The position numbers were made by a program, and so were the translations under genes. Of a stretch of 64,000 nucleotides of DNA, positions 50,534 through 59,244 are shown piece by piece. The notes beneath the pieces are model-generated. The model saw only the letters and a program-made list of their open reading frames with translations. It did no database searches and was not told where the DNA came from. Each line of letters opens with the position of its first letter. The first letter of the stretch is position 1. The stretch comes from Lentzea cavernae (GTDB lineage Bacteria > Actinomycetota > Actinomycetes > Mycobacteriales > Pseudonocardiaceae), in assembly GCF_014653695.1 (NCBI RefSeq), contig NZ_BNAR01000005.1:62001-126000 (forward strand). Reading direction: 5' to 3'.

Positions 50534-51109
50534 CTAGCGGGGAGGCAACGGCAGCGGCATCGCGGGCAGACCGTCGATGCTCGCGTTGTTGTACGGCTTC
50601 TTGTTCGTGTACTCGCGGAACTCCTCGTCGCTCTTGCGGCCGAAGTAGTCCGCGTGCAGGTCGCGCTCCGAGCGGTAGTCCATGAACGGCACCGCGTACC
50701 CGCACGTGTCGCTGATCAGCTCCGCCGTCACCACCACCACCGCCCGCACCGCAGGCCCGTCGGCCTCCCCGAACCCCGCCACCAGCCCGGCGAAGCGCGG
50801 GTCGTCGCGGAACACCGGCTCACCGCGGCCGTGGACGCGCACGATGTTGGGCGGGCCCTCGAACGCGCACCACATCAGCGTGATGCGGCCGTTCTCCCGC
50901 AGGTGCGCGATCGTCTCGGCGTGGCTGCCGCCGAAGTCGAGATAGGCCACCGTGCGGTCGTCGAGGATCCGCAGCGTGCCCTGCCGGCCCTTGGGCGAGA
51001 GGTTGACGTGCCCGTCGCCCGTCAGCGGCGCGGTGGCCACGAAGAACACCTTCTGCTCCTCGATGAACTTCCACAGCCGCGGTTCGATGCGCTCGTATTC
51101 CTTACCCAT
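50534..51109 (-). CDS. Pyridoxamine 5'-phosphate oxidase family protein
   Basis: A 191-residue split-barrel flavoprotein-like protein of the type beginning MGKEYERI, with FFVATAPLTGDGHVNLSPKG (cofactor strand), VAYLDFGGSHAETIAHLRENGRITLMWCAFEG and a family-specific C-terminus CGYAVPFMDY. It is a different subfamily from the neighbour at 49873. Likely cytoplasmic redox role; cofactor unknown. Confidence 0.85.
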   Translation of the reverse strand: MGKEYERIEPRLWKFIEEQKVFFVATAPLTGDGHVNLSPKGRQGTLRILDDRTVAYLDFGGSHAETIAHLRENGRITLMWCAFEGPPNIVRVHGRGEPVFRDDPRFAGLVAGFGEADGPAVRAVVVVTAELISDTCGYAVPFMDYRSERDLHADYFGRKSDEEFREYTNKKPYNNASIDGLPAMPLPLPPR

Positions 51110-51173
51110 GCTCCGCAGTATTGATCGTTCCAGCCGCCCTGTCAGCCACGATTCCAGCCCGTGAACGGCCCCG

Positions 51174-51752
51174 TCACGCCAGACCGGCCGCCGTGCGCGC
51201 CTCCAGTTCCACCCGGTCCCAGTGCGCCTGCCAGTCCTGGTCGGGCAGGTTCGAGTTGCCCGACCGCAACCCGGCCACGCCGTCGAGCCCCTCGCGCAGG
51301 ATGTCCGCGTGCCCGGCGTGCCGGTTCACCTCGGCGATCTCGTGCACCAGCAGCAGGTGCAACGTCACGTACTTGCGCTCCTCGGGCCACCACGGCACGA
51401 CCCCCGGCGCGTCCAGCGGCAGCTCCTCGATGCTCGTGTCGGCGAACGCCGTCGCCCGCGCGAACAACCCCAGCACGGACTCGCGGGACTCCTGCGCGGT
51501 GGCGAACATGTCCGAGTTCGGGTCGGCGTCGACGTCGAACGGCAGCGTCTCCGGGAACGGGCGGCCCAGGCAGTCGCCGAAGTACCCCGCCTCCACCCCG
51601 GCCAGGTGCTTGGCCAGGCCCAGCAGGTTCGTGCCCGTCGGGGTCAGCGGGCGGCGCACGTCGTACTCCGAGAGGCCCTCGAGCTTCCACAGGAACGACT
51701 CGCGGGCGGTCTTGAGGTAGCGGTGCAGGTCGGCTTTCGGGTCGGAGGCCAT
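51174..51752 (-). CDS. DinB family protein (tandem copy 1)
   Basis: A 192-residue DinB/DUF664 four-helix protein. Metal-ligand His candidates are in KHLAGVEAGYFG and VNRHAGHADILREG. It shares a 71-bp DNA block with one mismatch (51622-51692) with the adjacent paralogue, coding for EGLSEYDVRRPLTPTGTNLLGL. It starts 5 bp after that gene's stop, so the two are one operon. Function unknown; possible thiol-dependent transferase. Confidence 0.86.
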   Translation of the reverse strand: MASDPKADLHRYLKTARESFLWKLEGLSEYDVRRPLTPTGTNLLGLAKHLAGVEAGYFGDCLGRPFPETLPFDVDADPNSDMFATAQESRESVLGLFARATAFADTSIEELPLDAPGVVPWWPEERKYVTLHLLLVHEIAEVNRHAGHADILREGLDGVAGLRSGNSNLPDQDWQAHWDRVELEARTAAGLA

Positions 51753-51757
51753 GGCCG

Positions 51758-52348
51758 TCACCCTTGCAGAGCCCGGCTCGACGCGGCGGCGATTTCCTCC
51801 AGCCGGGCGTGGTGCCCCGCCCACCACGACGGCTCCACCGGCGGCATGTTCGAGTTGCCGTCCTGCATGCCGACCGCGCCGTCGATCAGCTCCCGCACCA
51901 CGTCCGCGTGCCCGGCGTGGCGGTGCAGCTCGATCGACACCTGGACCAGGACGTGGCGCAACGTCACCTCGCGCCGGCCCTCCGACCACCACGACACCAG
52001 ACCGGGCCCGTCCAGCGGCACCGCCGCGATCGTCGCGTCGGCGAACTCCCGCACGCGCTCGTAGAACGCGACGACCGACTCCCGCGACTCGTCCACGTCG
52101 GCGTACATGTCCGACGCCGGTAACGCCTCCGCCGTCGACCACCGCGGCGGCTCGGGGAACGGCCGGTCGAACACGCGCCCGAAGTAGTTGAGCTCCACCC
52201 CGGCCGCGTGCTTCACCAACCCGAGCAGGTTCGTGCCCGTCGGCGTCAGCGGGCGGCGCACGTCGTACTCCGAGAGGCCCTCGAGCTTCCACAGCAGCGC
52301 GGTGCGCGCCGAGTTCAGGTACCAGTGCAGCAGCGTCTTCTCGTCCAC
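51758..52348 (-). CDS. DinB family protein (tandem copy 2)
   Basis: A 196-residue DinB/DUF664 protein, paralogue of the next gene, with histidines in KHAAGVELNYFG and LHRHAGHADVVREL. The GTG at 52348 (VDEKTLLHWYL) aligns with the start of its paralogue and leaves a 13-bp gap from the upstream methyltransferase stop; a GTG at 52372 is possible but would overlap. Probably transcribed with the methyltransferase. Confidence 0.84.
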   Translation of the reverse strand: MDEKTLLHWYLNSARTALLWKLEGLSEYDVRRPLTPTGTNLLGLVKHAAGVELNYFGRVFDRPFPEPPRWSTAEALPASDMYADVDESRESVVAFYERVREFADATIAAVPLDGPGLVSWWSEGRREVTLRHVLVQVSIELHRHAGHADVVRELIDGAVGMQDGNSNMPPVEPSWWAGHHARLEEIAAASSRALQG

Positions 52349-52361
52349 ACCGAGAAGCGTC

Positions 52362-53084
52362 TCAGACGGCACCGACAGTTCTGAGCACCAGCAGATCCAG
52401 GTGATCCACCACCGGCCCGGACTCGACCGCGGCCGCCGCCCGCAACCGCTCCCGTCCCGCCTCGAACTCCTCCACCGTCAGCGACCGCAGCAGCGTGTCC
52501 GCCTCCTGGCGCACCGTAGAAGCCTTGTCCGCCAACGACGACGCCGTCACCTGAGGGACCGCCTCCAGCCGCTCCACCGCGAACCCCAGGCCCTGCGCCA
52601 CCTCCCGCACCGTCGGAAACCCGGGCAGCCCGCGCACCGCCTCGGGGAAGAACCGGAACAACCCGATCCCGCCGTGCCGCTCGCGGAACAACGACCGCAG
52701 CACCACCACGCCACCCGGCCGCAGCACCCGCCGCAGCTCACGCCCGGCGGCGGGCAGGTCCCGCACGTGGTGGATCACCGTCGACATCCACACCACGTCC
52801 ACCGACGAGTCCGGCAACGGCACCGCGCACGCGTCCCCGGCCAGCATCGGCAGCCCCGACGCCGCCCGCATGTCCGCCGACGGCTCCACCGCCACCACCG
52901 GCACCTCGGGGAACCACGCGGCGAACGCCCGCACGAACAACCCCGTCCCCGCGCCCAGGTCCAGCACCACGCGATCCGGCCGCAGGTACGGCTCCACCGC
53001 GTCCCGCCACGGCGCCAGCGCCTCGACCGGAATCTCCCGGGCCACCCGGTAGGAGGCGGCCTCCACGGCGTCGTAGCGCGTCAT
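52362..53084 (-). CDS. Class I SAM-dependent methyltransferase
   Basis: A 240-residue methyltransferase of the UbiE/Methyltransf_11 type. VVLDLGAGTGLFVRAFA (about 40-56) is motif I, VAVEPSADMRA the acidic loop, GDACAVPLPDSSVDVVWMS motif II and RRVLRPGGVVVLRSL motif III. Small-molecule substrate, unknown. It is the first gene of a three-gene minus-strand unit with the two DinB proteins. The ATG at 53084 matches the MTRYDAVEAASY start. Confidence 0.87.
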   Translation of the reverse strand: MTRYDAVEAASYRVAREIPVEALAPWRDAVEPYLRPDRVVLDLGAGTGLFVRAFAAWFPEVPVVAVEPSADMRAASGLPMLAGDACAVPLPDSSVDVVWMSTVIHHVRDLPAAGRELRRVLRPGGVVVLRSLFRERHGGIGLFRFFPEAVRGLPGFPTVREVAQGLGFAVERLEAVPQVTASSLADKASTVRQEADTLLRSLTVEEFEAGRERLRAAAAVESGPVVDHLDLLVLRTVGAV

Positions 53085-53189
53085 CCCACCAGCCAACCCC
53101 ATACGAATGGCGGGCTGACAGTGAGCCTTCACACGGACTAAACATTGCGGAGCCATGTCCCTGCACGTGGTCCGAAAGGGTTGCCCTGC

Positions 53190-54851
53190 ATGCGAAAGAG
53201 CCATCTCAGACCCCTGATCGGGGTCACCGTCGCCGCGAGCGTCGTGTTCGCCATGGGAGGCGTGCCCACCGGCGCGGCACCCGGCGCCGAGGAAACGTCG
53301 ACGAACTACCAGGTCAGCAACGTCCGCACCGCTGAGCAGCGCTCCAAGCTCGCCAAGTCCGGTGCCGCGATCGACTCGATCGAGGAACACGGCATCGTCG
53401 TGGTCACCGCGACCGGGCGCGAGGCGAAGAGCCTGCGGGCACAGGGGTTCGAGGTCACCGAGCTGCCCAAGCGGCTGGAGGCGAACTCGGCGGTCGGCCC
53501 GTTCGACTTCCCCGCCGCGGACTCGAACTACCACAACTACGCCGAGATGACGACGGCGATCAACAACGCCGTCGCGGCGTACCCGAACCTGATCAGCAAG
53601 CAGGTCATCGGCAAGTCCTACGAGAACCGCGACATCGTCGCCCTCAAGATCAGCGACAACGTCGGCGTCGACGAGAACGAGCCGGAGGTGCTGTTCACGC
53701 ACCACCAGCACGCCCGTGAGCACCTCACCGTCGAGATGGCGCTCTACCTGATCAACCAGTTCACGACCCAGTACGCGTCCGACGCGCGCATCAAGGGCCT
53801 CGTGGACACCCGCGAGATCTGGATCATCCCGGACGTCAACCCCGACGGCGGCGAGTACGACATCGCGACCGGCACCTACCGGTCGTGGCGCAAGAACCGG
53901 CAGCCCAACGCCGGTTCGGCCAACGTCGGCACCGACCTCAACCGCAACTGGGGCTACAAGTGGGGCTGCTGCGGCGGTTCCAGCGGCAGCACCGGCTCCG
54001 AGACCTACCGCGGGCCGAGCGCGGAGTCCGCGCCCGAGGTGAAGGTCGTGGCCGACTTCGTGCGCGGCCGCAACGTCGGCGGCAAGCAGCAGATCAGCGC
54101 GTCGATCGACTTCCACACCTACAGCGAGCTCATCCTGTGGCCGTGGGGCTGGACCTACGACGACATCGCGCCGGGCCTGACCCAGGACCAGCGCGACACG
54201 TTCGCCACCATCGGCCAGTCGATGGCGTCGAGCAACGGCTACACCCCCGAGCAGTCCAGCGACCTGTACATCACCGACGGGTCGATCCCGGACTGGCTGT
54301 GGGGCACGCAGGGTGTCTTCGCCTACACCTTCGAGATGTACCCCGGCAGCGCCGGCGGTGGCGGCTTCTACCCGCCCGACGAGGTGATCCCGGCGCAGAC
54401 CTCCCGCAACAAGGAGGCCGTGCTGCAGCTGCTCGAACGCGCCGACTGCCCCTACGAGGCCATCGGCAAGGAAGCGCAGTACTGCGGCGTGAACCCGCCC
54501 GACCCCGGCGGCAAGTTCTTCGAGAACGCCGCGGACTTCCAGATCCGCGACAACACCACCGTCAACTCGCCGATCGCGGTCTCCGGCGTCACGGGTAACG
54601 CCCCGTCGACGCTCAAGGTCGCCGTGGACATCAAGCACACCTACCAGGGCGACCTGAAGGTGGACCTGATCGCTCCCGACGGCACGGTCTACGTCCTGCA
54701 CAACCGCGCGGGCGGCGGCACGGACAACATCAACACCACCTACACCGTCAACGCCTCCAGCGAGGTCGCCAACGGCAACTGGCAGCTGCGGGTCAACGAC
54801 AACGCCAACCAGGACACCGGGTTCCTCGACAAGTGGAGCCTGCAGTTCTAG
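53190..54851 (+). CDS. Secreted M14 zinc carboxypeptidase with P domain
   Basis: A 553-residue exported metallocarboxypeptidase. Signal peptide (residues 1-30), propeptide-like region (40-110), then the M14 domain with zinc ligands His174 and Glu177 (HHQHAREH), His309 (SIDFHTYSE) and catalytic Glu382 (YTFEMYP). The C-terminal 90 residues form a proprotein-convertase P domain (VKV-like core [12 protein letters not shown], ending LDKWSLQF), common in secreted actinobacterial proteases. It digests extracellular peptides from the C-terminus. The ATG at 53190 gives a regular signal peptide. Confidence 0.92.
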   Translation: MRKSHLRPLIGVTVAASVVFAMGGVPTGAAPGAEETSTNYQVSNVRTAEQRSKLAKSGAAIDSIEEHGIVVVTATGREAKSLRAQGFEVTELPKRLEANSAVGPFDFPAADSNYHNYAEMTTAINNAVAAYPNLISKQVIGKSYENRDIVALKISDNVGVDENEPEVLFTHHQHAREHLTVEMALYLINQFTTQYASDARIKGLVDTREIWIIPDVNPDGGEYDIATGTYRSWRKNRQPNAGSANVGTDLNRNWGYKWGCCGGSSGSTGSETYRGPSAESAPEVKVVADFVRGRNVGGKQQISASIDFHTYSELILWPWGWTYDDIAPGLTQDQRDTFATIGQSMASSNGYTPEQSSDLYITDGSIPDWLWGTQGVFAYTFEMYPGSAGGGGFYPPDEVIPAQTSRNKEAVLQLLERADCPYEAIGKEAQYCGVNPPDPGGKFFENAADFQIRDNTTVNSPIAVSGVTGNAPSTLKVAVDIKHTYQGDLKVDLIAPDGTVYVLHNRAGGGTDNINTTYTVNASSEVANGNWQLRVNDNANQDTGFLDKWSLQF

Positions 54852-54863
54852 CCGGCTGAGCGC

Positions 54864-56072
54864 TCAGGGCGCCGGGGTACCGGCGTCCTGAGCCTCGTAG
54901 TCCTTCACCCGCACCGAGTCGTACATCCGCACGCCGCCGGTGTTCAGCTTCGCCAGCCGCACCGCGAGCCACGACGGCAACGCCGTGAACACCCGCATCC
55001 CGAACGTCAGCCCCCACACCCCGGCACGAGTGGCCGGGATCAGCGTCTTCGCGAACCCGAGCGCGAACTCGCGGCTGGTGTGCACGAGACCGCGCATCTC
55101 GTTCTCGTACCGCGCGAACGCCGCCTGATGATCCGAACCCGCCAGCTCACCGGCGAGCACGTACGCGCCGACCACGGCCAGGCTCGTGCTGCCGCCGATC
55201 GCCGGACCGGGGCAGTAGGCCGCGTCGCCGACCAGCGCCACCCGTCCCCGTGACCAGGTGTCCTCCCGCAGCTGCGTGATCGAGTCGAAGTAGAACGCCC
55301 TGCCGGAGTCCAGGTGCGACATCCACTCCTCGACCTGCGGGTGCAGCCCCGCGAACGCCTCCCGCAGCAATTCCTTCTGCCGTGCGACGTCGCGGTGGTG
55401 ATAGGACAGCTCCGGTGAGCGGAACAGGAACACCGCCCGCGCGTCGTCCAGGTGCCGCGCCCCGTAGACCGCCGCACTGCGCCCCGGCCCGATGTGCCCG
55501 GTCATCTCGCCCGGCGAACCCACCTCCCGCGGTACCGACACCACGGCCAGATAGGCGCCCACGAACGTCTTCTCGACCTCGCCGAACACCAGCCGCCGCA
55601 CGTTCGAGTGCAGCCCGTCCGCCCCGATCACCAGGTCGAACCGCCGCGGCGCACCGCCCTCGAACGTCACCTCGCCGTCCTGGCCCACAGAGGTGATCGA
55701 GTCGCCGAACACGTACTCGACGTCCTCGCGCGTGGCGTCGAAGTAGATCTCGCTCAGGTCGTCGCGCATGACCTCGACGTGCCGGTCCGACGCGGCCGCG
55801 AAGATCTTCGTGACGTCACCGCGCACCGGTCTGCGGGTGCCCTCCCGCAGCATCGAGATGCGTTCGGTGCCGGTCGCGAGCGCCTCGACGCGCGGCAGCA
55901 CGCCCATGCGCTCGGAGATGTCCATGGCGGGCTTGAACAGGTCGACCGCGTGCCCGCCGGTCTTGCGCAGCGCCGGCGAACGTTCGACCACCGTGACCTC
56001 GTGCCCGTACCGGGTCAGCCAGTAGGCGAGCACCGGCCCCGCGATGCTGGCGCCGGAAACGAGTATCCGCAC
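54864..56072 (-). CDS. FAD-dependent monooxygenase
   Basis: A 402-residue flavoprotein of the PHBH/aromatic-hydroxylase type: nucleotide-binding loop VSGASIAGPVLAYWL (residues 5-19, a GxSxxG variant), DLVIGADGLHSNVRR (DG motif, about 155-169) and RVALVGDAAYCPGPAIGGST (GD motif). These resemble tetracycline-degrading TetX-like and polyketide hydroxylases. Its divergent TetR neighbour and two identical-type operators suggest substrate-induced expression, e.g. detoxification of an aromatic compound. Start GTG with AGGGGG upstream. Confidence 0.9.
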   Translation of the reverse strand: MRILVSGASIAGPVLAYWLTRYGHEVTVVERSPALRKTGGHAVDLFKPAMDISERMGVLPRVEALATGTERISMLREGTRRPVRGDVTKIFAAASDRHVEVMRDDLSEIYFDATREDVEYVFGDSITSVGQDGEVTFEGGAPRRFDLVIGADGLHSNVRRLVFGEVEKTFVGAYLAVVSVPREVGSPGEMTGHIGPGRSAAVYGARHLDDARAVFLFRSPELSYHHRDVARQKELLREAFAGLHPQVEEWMSHLDSGRAFYFDSITQLREDTWSRGRVALVGDAAYCPGPAIGGSTSLAVVGAYVLAGELAGSDHQAAFARYENEMRGLVHTSREFALGFAKTLIPATRAGVWGLTFGMRVFTALPSWLAVRLAKLNTGGVRMYDSVRVKDYEAQDAGTPAP

Positions 56073-56082
56073 GTCAATCCCC

Positions 56083-56102
56083 CTTACTTAACGGTCAGTA
56101 AG
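56083..56102. promoter_or_regulatory. TetR operator, copy 1 (monooxygenase side)
   Basis: CTTACTTAACGGTCAGTAAG lies 11 bp upstream of the monooxygenase start. Its reverse complement differs from the site at 56130-56149 at only two of 20 positions. Confidence 0.7.
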
Positions 56103-56129
56103 TCCCCGGCGGTGACTCTAGCACTGCGG

Positions 56130-56149
56130 CTTACCGATCGTTAAGTAAG
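56130..56149. promoter_or_regulatory. TetR operator, copy 2 (regulator side)
   Basis: CTTACCGATCGTTAAGTAAG overlaps the -10 box TAAGAT (56146-56151) of the tetR-like gene, so the regulator should repress itself. Confidence 0.7.
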
Positions 56150-56157
56150 ATTTGACC

Positions 56158-56694
56158 GTGGCCCGTCACTCCGACACCAAGCAGCGCATCCTGCAGACCG
56201 CGCGCGAGCTGTTCGTCCGCCAGGGCGTGCAGCAGACCAGCCTGCAGGAGATCGCCGACCACCTCGGCATCACCAAGCCGGCGCTGTATTACCACTTCGC
56301 CTCACGCGACGAGCTGGTGCGCAGCATCGTCACGCCACTGCTCGAGGACGGCGAGAACTTCCTGACCCGCATCGAGCAACGCGCCGGCGTCACCCCCCGT
56401 GAGGTGATGGAGGGGTTCTTCGACTTCCACCACCGCCACCGCAAGGACATGTTGCTGCTGCTCACCGAGATGACCACGCTCGCCGAACTCGGCCTGATCG
56501 ACGTCGTCCTCGCCTGGCGCGGGCGGCTCACCGACGTCGTCGTCGGTCCTGCGGCCCCCCTGGAACAGCAGGCACGCGCCGTGCTGGCGTTCGGCGGCAT
56601 GCAGGACTGCACCATGCAGTTCCCCGACGCGCCCTTCGACGAGCTGCGCACCGCGACCGTCAACGCCGCGTGCGCAGCCCTCGGAGTCGACTAG
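56158..56694 (+). CDS. TetR family transcriptional regulator
   Basis: A 178-residue TetR regulator; DNA-binding domain TSLQEIADHLGITKPALYYHFASRDELV (about 26-53). The GTG at 56158 follows TAAGAT by 6 nt, so it is chosen over TTG at 56152. It is divergent from the monooxygenase, and twin operators sit at both promoters. Its stop codon lies in the CTAG end of the MITE-like element. Confidence 0.89.
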   Translation: MARHSDTKQRILQTARELFVRQGVQQTSLQEIADHLGITKPALYYHFASRDELVRSIVTPLLEDGENFLTRIEQRAGVTPREVMEGFFDFHHRHRKDMLLLLTEMTTLAELGLIDVVLAWRGRLTDVVVGPAAPLEQQARAVLAFGGMQDCTMQFPDAPFDELRTATVNAACAALGVD

Positions 56695-56857
56695 GCGCTG
56701 TCCTGCAAGCTCGTTGGGCGACAGTGGCGGCCGAGGGCCCCAGAGGCGGCACCGCCGCAACGCCCGAATACGCCCGGTATGAGGGCGTGGCGGCGGCACC
56801 GCCTCCGGGACTCTCGCCCGCCCCTCTCACCGAACGAACTTACAGGACAGCGCCTAG
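56691..56857. mobile_element. MITE-like element with inverted repeats
   Basis: A 167-bp element with terminal inverted repeats of about 34 bp (29 of 34 bases pair; both arms begin CTAGGCGCTGTCCTG). The middle has a further GC-rich palindromic part (GGCGGCACCGCC twice in opposite context). No open reading frame of transposase type. It fills exactly the gap between two convergent genes, and the CTAG ends provide the TAG stop of both the TetR gene and the TauE/SafE gene. The whole can fold into a long hairpin and may act as a bidirectional terminator. Confidence 0.72.
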
Positions 56858-57768
56858 ACCTTCTCCGCCTTGTCCGCCTCCGCCACGACCTCGCGCTCCA
56901 GGTCGCGGTTCGCGCGGTACTGCTGGATCGAGTACGCCAGCGCCGCCGCCCACACCACGTAGATCAGCCCGTAGATCGGCCACTTCACCGCGTCGCTCGC
57001 GTCGATCCAGTCGCTGCGCAGCAGGGTGCGGACGTTGGTCAGGATGATCACGCCACCGACCGCCGAGCCGAGCACGCGCGGCGGGATGTGCCGCACCAGC
57101 CACGCCGCGATCGGCGCGGCGATCAGGCCGCCCGCCAGCAGCGCGAGCACCCACGAGTAGTTCACGCCCTCGTTGCCGATGCCGACGATGAAGCCGATGC
57201 TGGCGGCCACGGCGACGAGGAACTCGCTGGTGTCGATCGACCCGATCGTCTTGCGCGGCTCCAACCGGCCGCTGGCGAGGATCGCGGGCGTGCCGACCGG
57301 GCCCCAGCCACCGCCGCCGGTCGAGTCGACGAACCCGGCGACCAGGCCCAGCGGCGCGAGGAACCTCTTGCGCAGCGGCTTGCCCAGGTTGGTCTTGGGC
57401 AGCCCGAACGTCGTGAACCGGATCAGCACGTACAGGCCGAGCGTCAGCAGCACCAGCGACATGATCGGCGCGGCGACCTCGGTGGACAGGCTCGACAGGA
57501 ACGTCGCCCCCGCGAACGCGCCCACCGCGCCCGGGATGCCGATCTTCGCGACGACCTTCCAGTCGACGTTGCCGAAGCGCCAGTGCGAGAACCCGGACGC
57601 CAGCGTCGTGCCGATCTCCGCCAGGTGCACCGTCGCCGACGCCGCCGCGGGATTGGTGCCGATCGCCAGCAGCAGCGTCGTCGAGGTCACGCCGTAGGCC
57701 ATGCCGAGGCTGCCGTCGACGAGCTGGGCGCCCAGGCCCACCAACGCGAGGAGGATCAGTTGTCGCAT
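56854..57768 (-). CDS. TauE/SafE family sulfite exporter-like permease
   Basis: A 304-residue membrane protein with eight hydrophobic segments and internal duplication, of the TSUP (TauE/SafE) family. Diagnostic parts are GLGAQLVDGSLGMAYGV in the first helix and VAGFVDSTGGGGWGPVGTPAIL in the middle. Members export sulfite, sulfoacetate or other C2/sulfur anions; the substrate here is not known. The ATG at 57768 gives the standard N-terminus MRQLILLA. Confidence 0.88.
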   Translation of the reverse strand: MRQLILLALVGLGAQLVDGSLGMAYGVTSTTLLLAIGTNPAAASATVHLAEIGTTLASGFSHWRFGNVDWKVVAKIGIPGAVGAFAGATFLSSLSTEVAAPIMSLVLLTLGLYVLIRFTTFGLPKTNLGKPLRKRFLAPLGLVAGFVDSTGGGGWGPVGTPAILASGRLEPRKTIGSIDTSEFLVAVAASIGFIVGIGNEGVNYSWVLALLAGGLIAAPIAAWLVRHIPPRVLGSAVGGVIILTNVRTLLRSDWIDASDAVKWPIYGLIYVVWAAALAYSIQQYRANRDLEREVVAEADKAEKV

Positions 57769-57942
57769 GCCGGCGTCCAATCCGTCGAGGTGCTGGTCAT
57801 CATCCGCACCCGAACGGGATCGGCCAACGGCGACCACATGCCGGAACAGTCGGTGTCAGAGGTGTTGCCAGTGCACCCCGGGGCGCGTTAATGCGCCGTT
57901 CGGTCGCTGTCGGCCGGCGCTCGGGTGGACGAACATCACGCG

Positions 57943-58398
57943 ATGGCCCTTCGCCGCGCCTGGGTGCTCCCGCTGACACCCGTCGCCGTCGTCCTGCTGA
58001 TCGCCCTCGCCCTCGTGCCCCTCACCTCCGGCGCCCCCGAAAGCGCCTGGCTGCTCGGCACGATGATCACCGCCACCGTCCTCGCGGCGGTGATCGCGGC
58101 AGCGGCCGCGCGCGTGTCCGGCGAACCCGCCGCACGACCGCGGACGCTGGCGATCGGCACGGGCCTGCTCACCGCCGCCACACCGTTCGCGGTCAGCGCT
58201 CTGCTGGGCGGACCGGTGCCGGCGGTGATCGTGCTGCCCTGGCTCGTTCTCGGCCTCGGCGCCGCGTACTGGCAACTCGAACTGTGCGAGGGAGCGCGAT
58301 CACGCCCTCTGCACGCCGCCATAGGATTCGGCTACACCTTCGTTTTCACCGCCGTGACGCTGCTGCTCGCAGTGGTGTCCGCGCGGCTCGTCGACTAG
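57943..58398 (+). CDS. Hypothetical membrane protein
   Basis: A 151-residue protein with four predicted membrane helices (about 8-28, 38-58, 70-100, 125-148) and no recognised family motif. It may start six codons earlier at the GTG at 57925. Third-position G/C and the regular helix pattern support coding. It lies ahead of the hydrolase-like gene in the same direction. Confidence 0.7.
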   Translation: MALRRAWVLPLTPVAVVLLIALALVPLTSGAPESAWLLGTMITATVLAAVIAAAAARVSGEPAARPRTLAIGTGLLTAATPFAVSALLGGPVPAVIVLPWLVLGLGAAYWQLELCEGARSRPLHAAIGFGYTFVFTAVTLLLAVVSARLVD

Positions 58399-58479
58399 AT
58401 GAGAACGGACTCTCGAAACCGCTCTCGGGCAGCCTGGGCGCGATGTAGGGTCCGCACACCGATTACCGCCGGGAGAGAC

Positions 58480-59244
58480 ATGCGCGCCGTCGAGATCAGA
58501 CCTGGGGTCCGGATCCGCTGGGTCGAAGTGCCGGGTGCCACACCGGCACGCGTCTACCTGCACGGACTGGGCGCCTCGTCGGCGCCCTACTACGCAGAGG
58601 CGGTCGCGCACCCGCTGCTGGCCGGGCGCCGCAGCCTGATGGTGGACATGCTCGGCTTCGGCATCAGCGACAGGCCCAGCGGGTTCGCCTACTCGCTCGA
58701 GGGCCACGCGGACGCCCTCGCCGTGTCGCTGGCCAAGATCGGGCTGCGCCGCTGCGAGATCATCGGCCACGGCATGGGCGGTGCCGTCGCCATCGTGCTC
58801 GCCGCGCGCCACCCCGAGATGGTGCGCTCGCTCGTGCTCGTCGACCCCACCATCGACCCGGTCAGCCCGTCCCTCGGCGCTCCCGGCAGCCGCGGCGTCG
58901 CCGCCTACAGCGAGGCCGACTTCCTCGCCCACGGCTTCGACCGCGTGCTGCGCGACGTCGGCCCGCACTGGGCCGCCACCATGCGCATGGCCGGCCGCGA
59001 AGCCCTCTACCGCAGCGCCGTCGACCTCGTGCGCGGCACGTCCCCGACGATGCGCAAGCTGTTGCTGGAACTGGAGATCCCGCGCGTCTTCCTCTACCCC
59101 GAGGACGCACCGCCCAGCGGCGGCCGCGAACTCGCCGGCGCCGGCGTGCAGCTCGTCTCCGTGCCGAACACCGGCCACAACATCATGATCGACAACGTCG
59201 AGGGCTTCGCGCGCGCCGTCGCCCAGCAGCGCCTGTCGGTCTAA
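58480..59244 (+). CDS. Alpha/beta-hydrolase-fold protein lacking the nucleophile Ser
   Basis: A 254-residue alpha/beta-hydrolase-fold protein. The oxyanion strand VYLHGLGASS and the acidic strand FLYPEDAP plus C-terminal His (NTGHNIM) fit the family, but the nucleophile elbow reads GHGMGG (96-101) where GHSMGG is expected: Gly98 replaces the catalytic Ser. It may therefore be non-catalytic (binding or signalling) or use another chemistry. The codon is GGC at that place, so a single-base error from AGC would be enough to restore Ser. GGGAGAG lies just before the ATG at 58480. Confidence 0.85.
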   Translation: MRAVEIRPGVRIRWVEVPGATPARVYLHGLGASSAPYYAEAVAHPLLAGRRSLMVDMLGFGISDRPSGFAYSLEGHADALAVSLAKIGLRRCEIIGHGMGGAVAIVLAARHPEMVRSLVLVDPTIDPVSPSLGAPGSRGVAAYSEADFLAHGFDRVLRDVGPHWAATMRMAGREALYRSAVDLVRGTSPTMRKLLLELEIPRVFLYPEDAPPSGGRELAGAGVQLVSVPNTGHNIMIDNVEGFARAVAQQRLSV

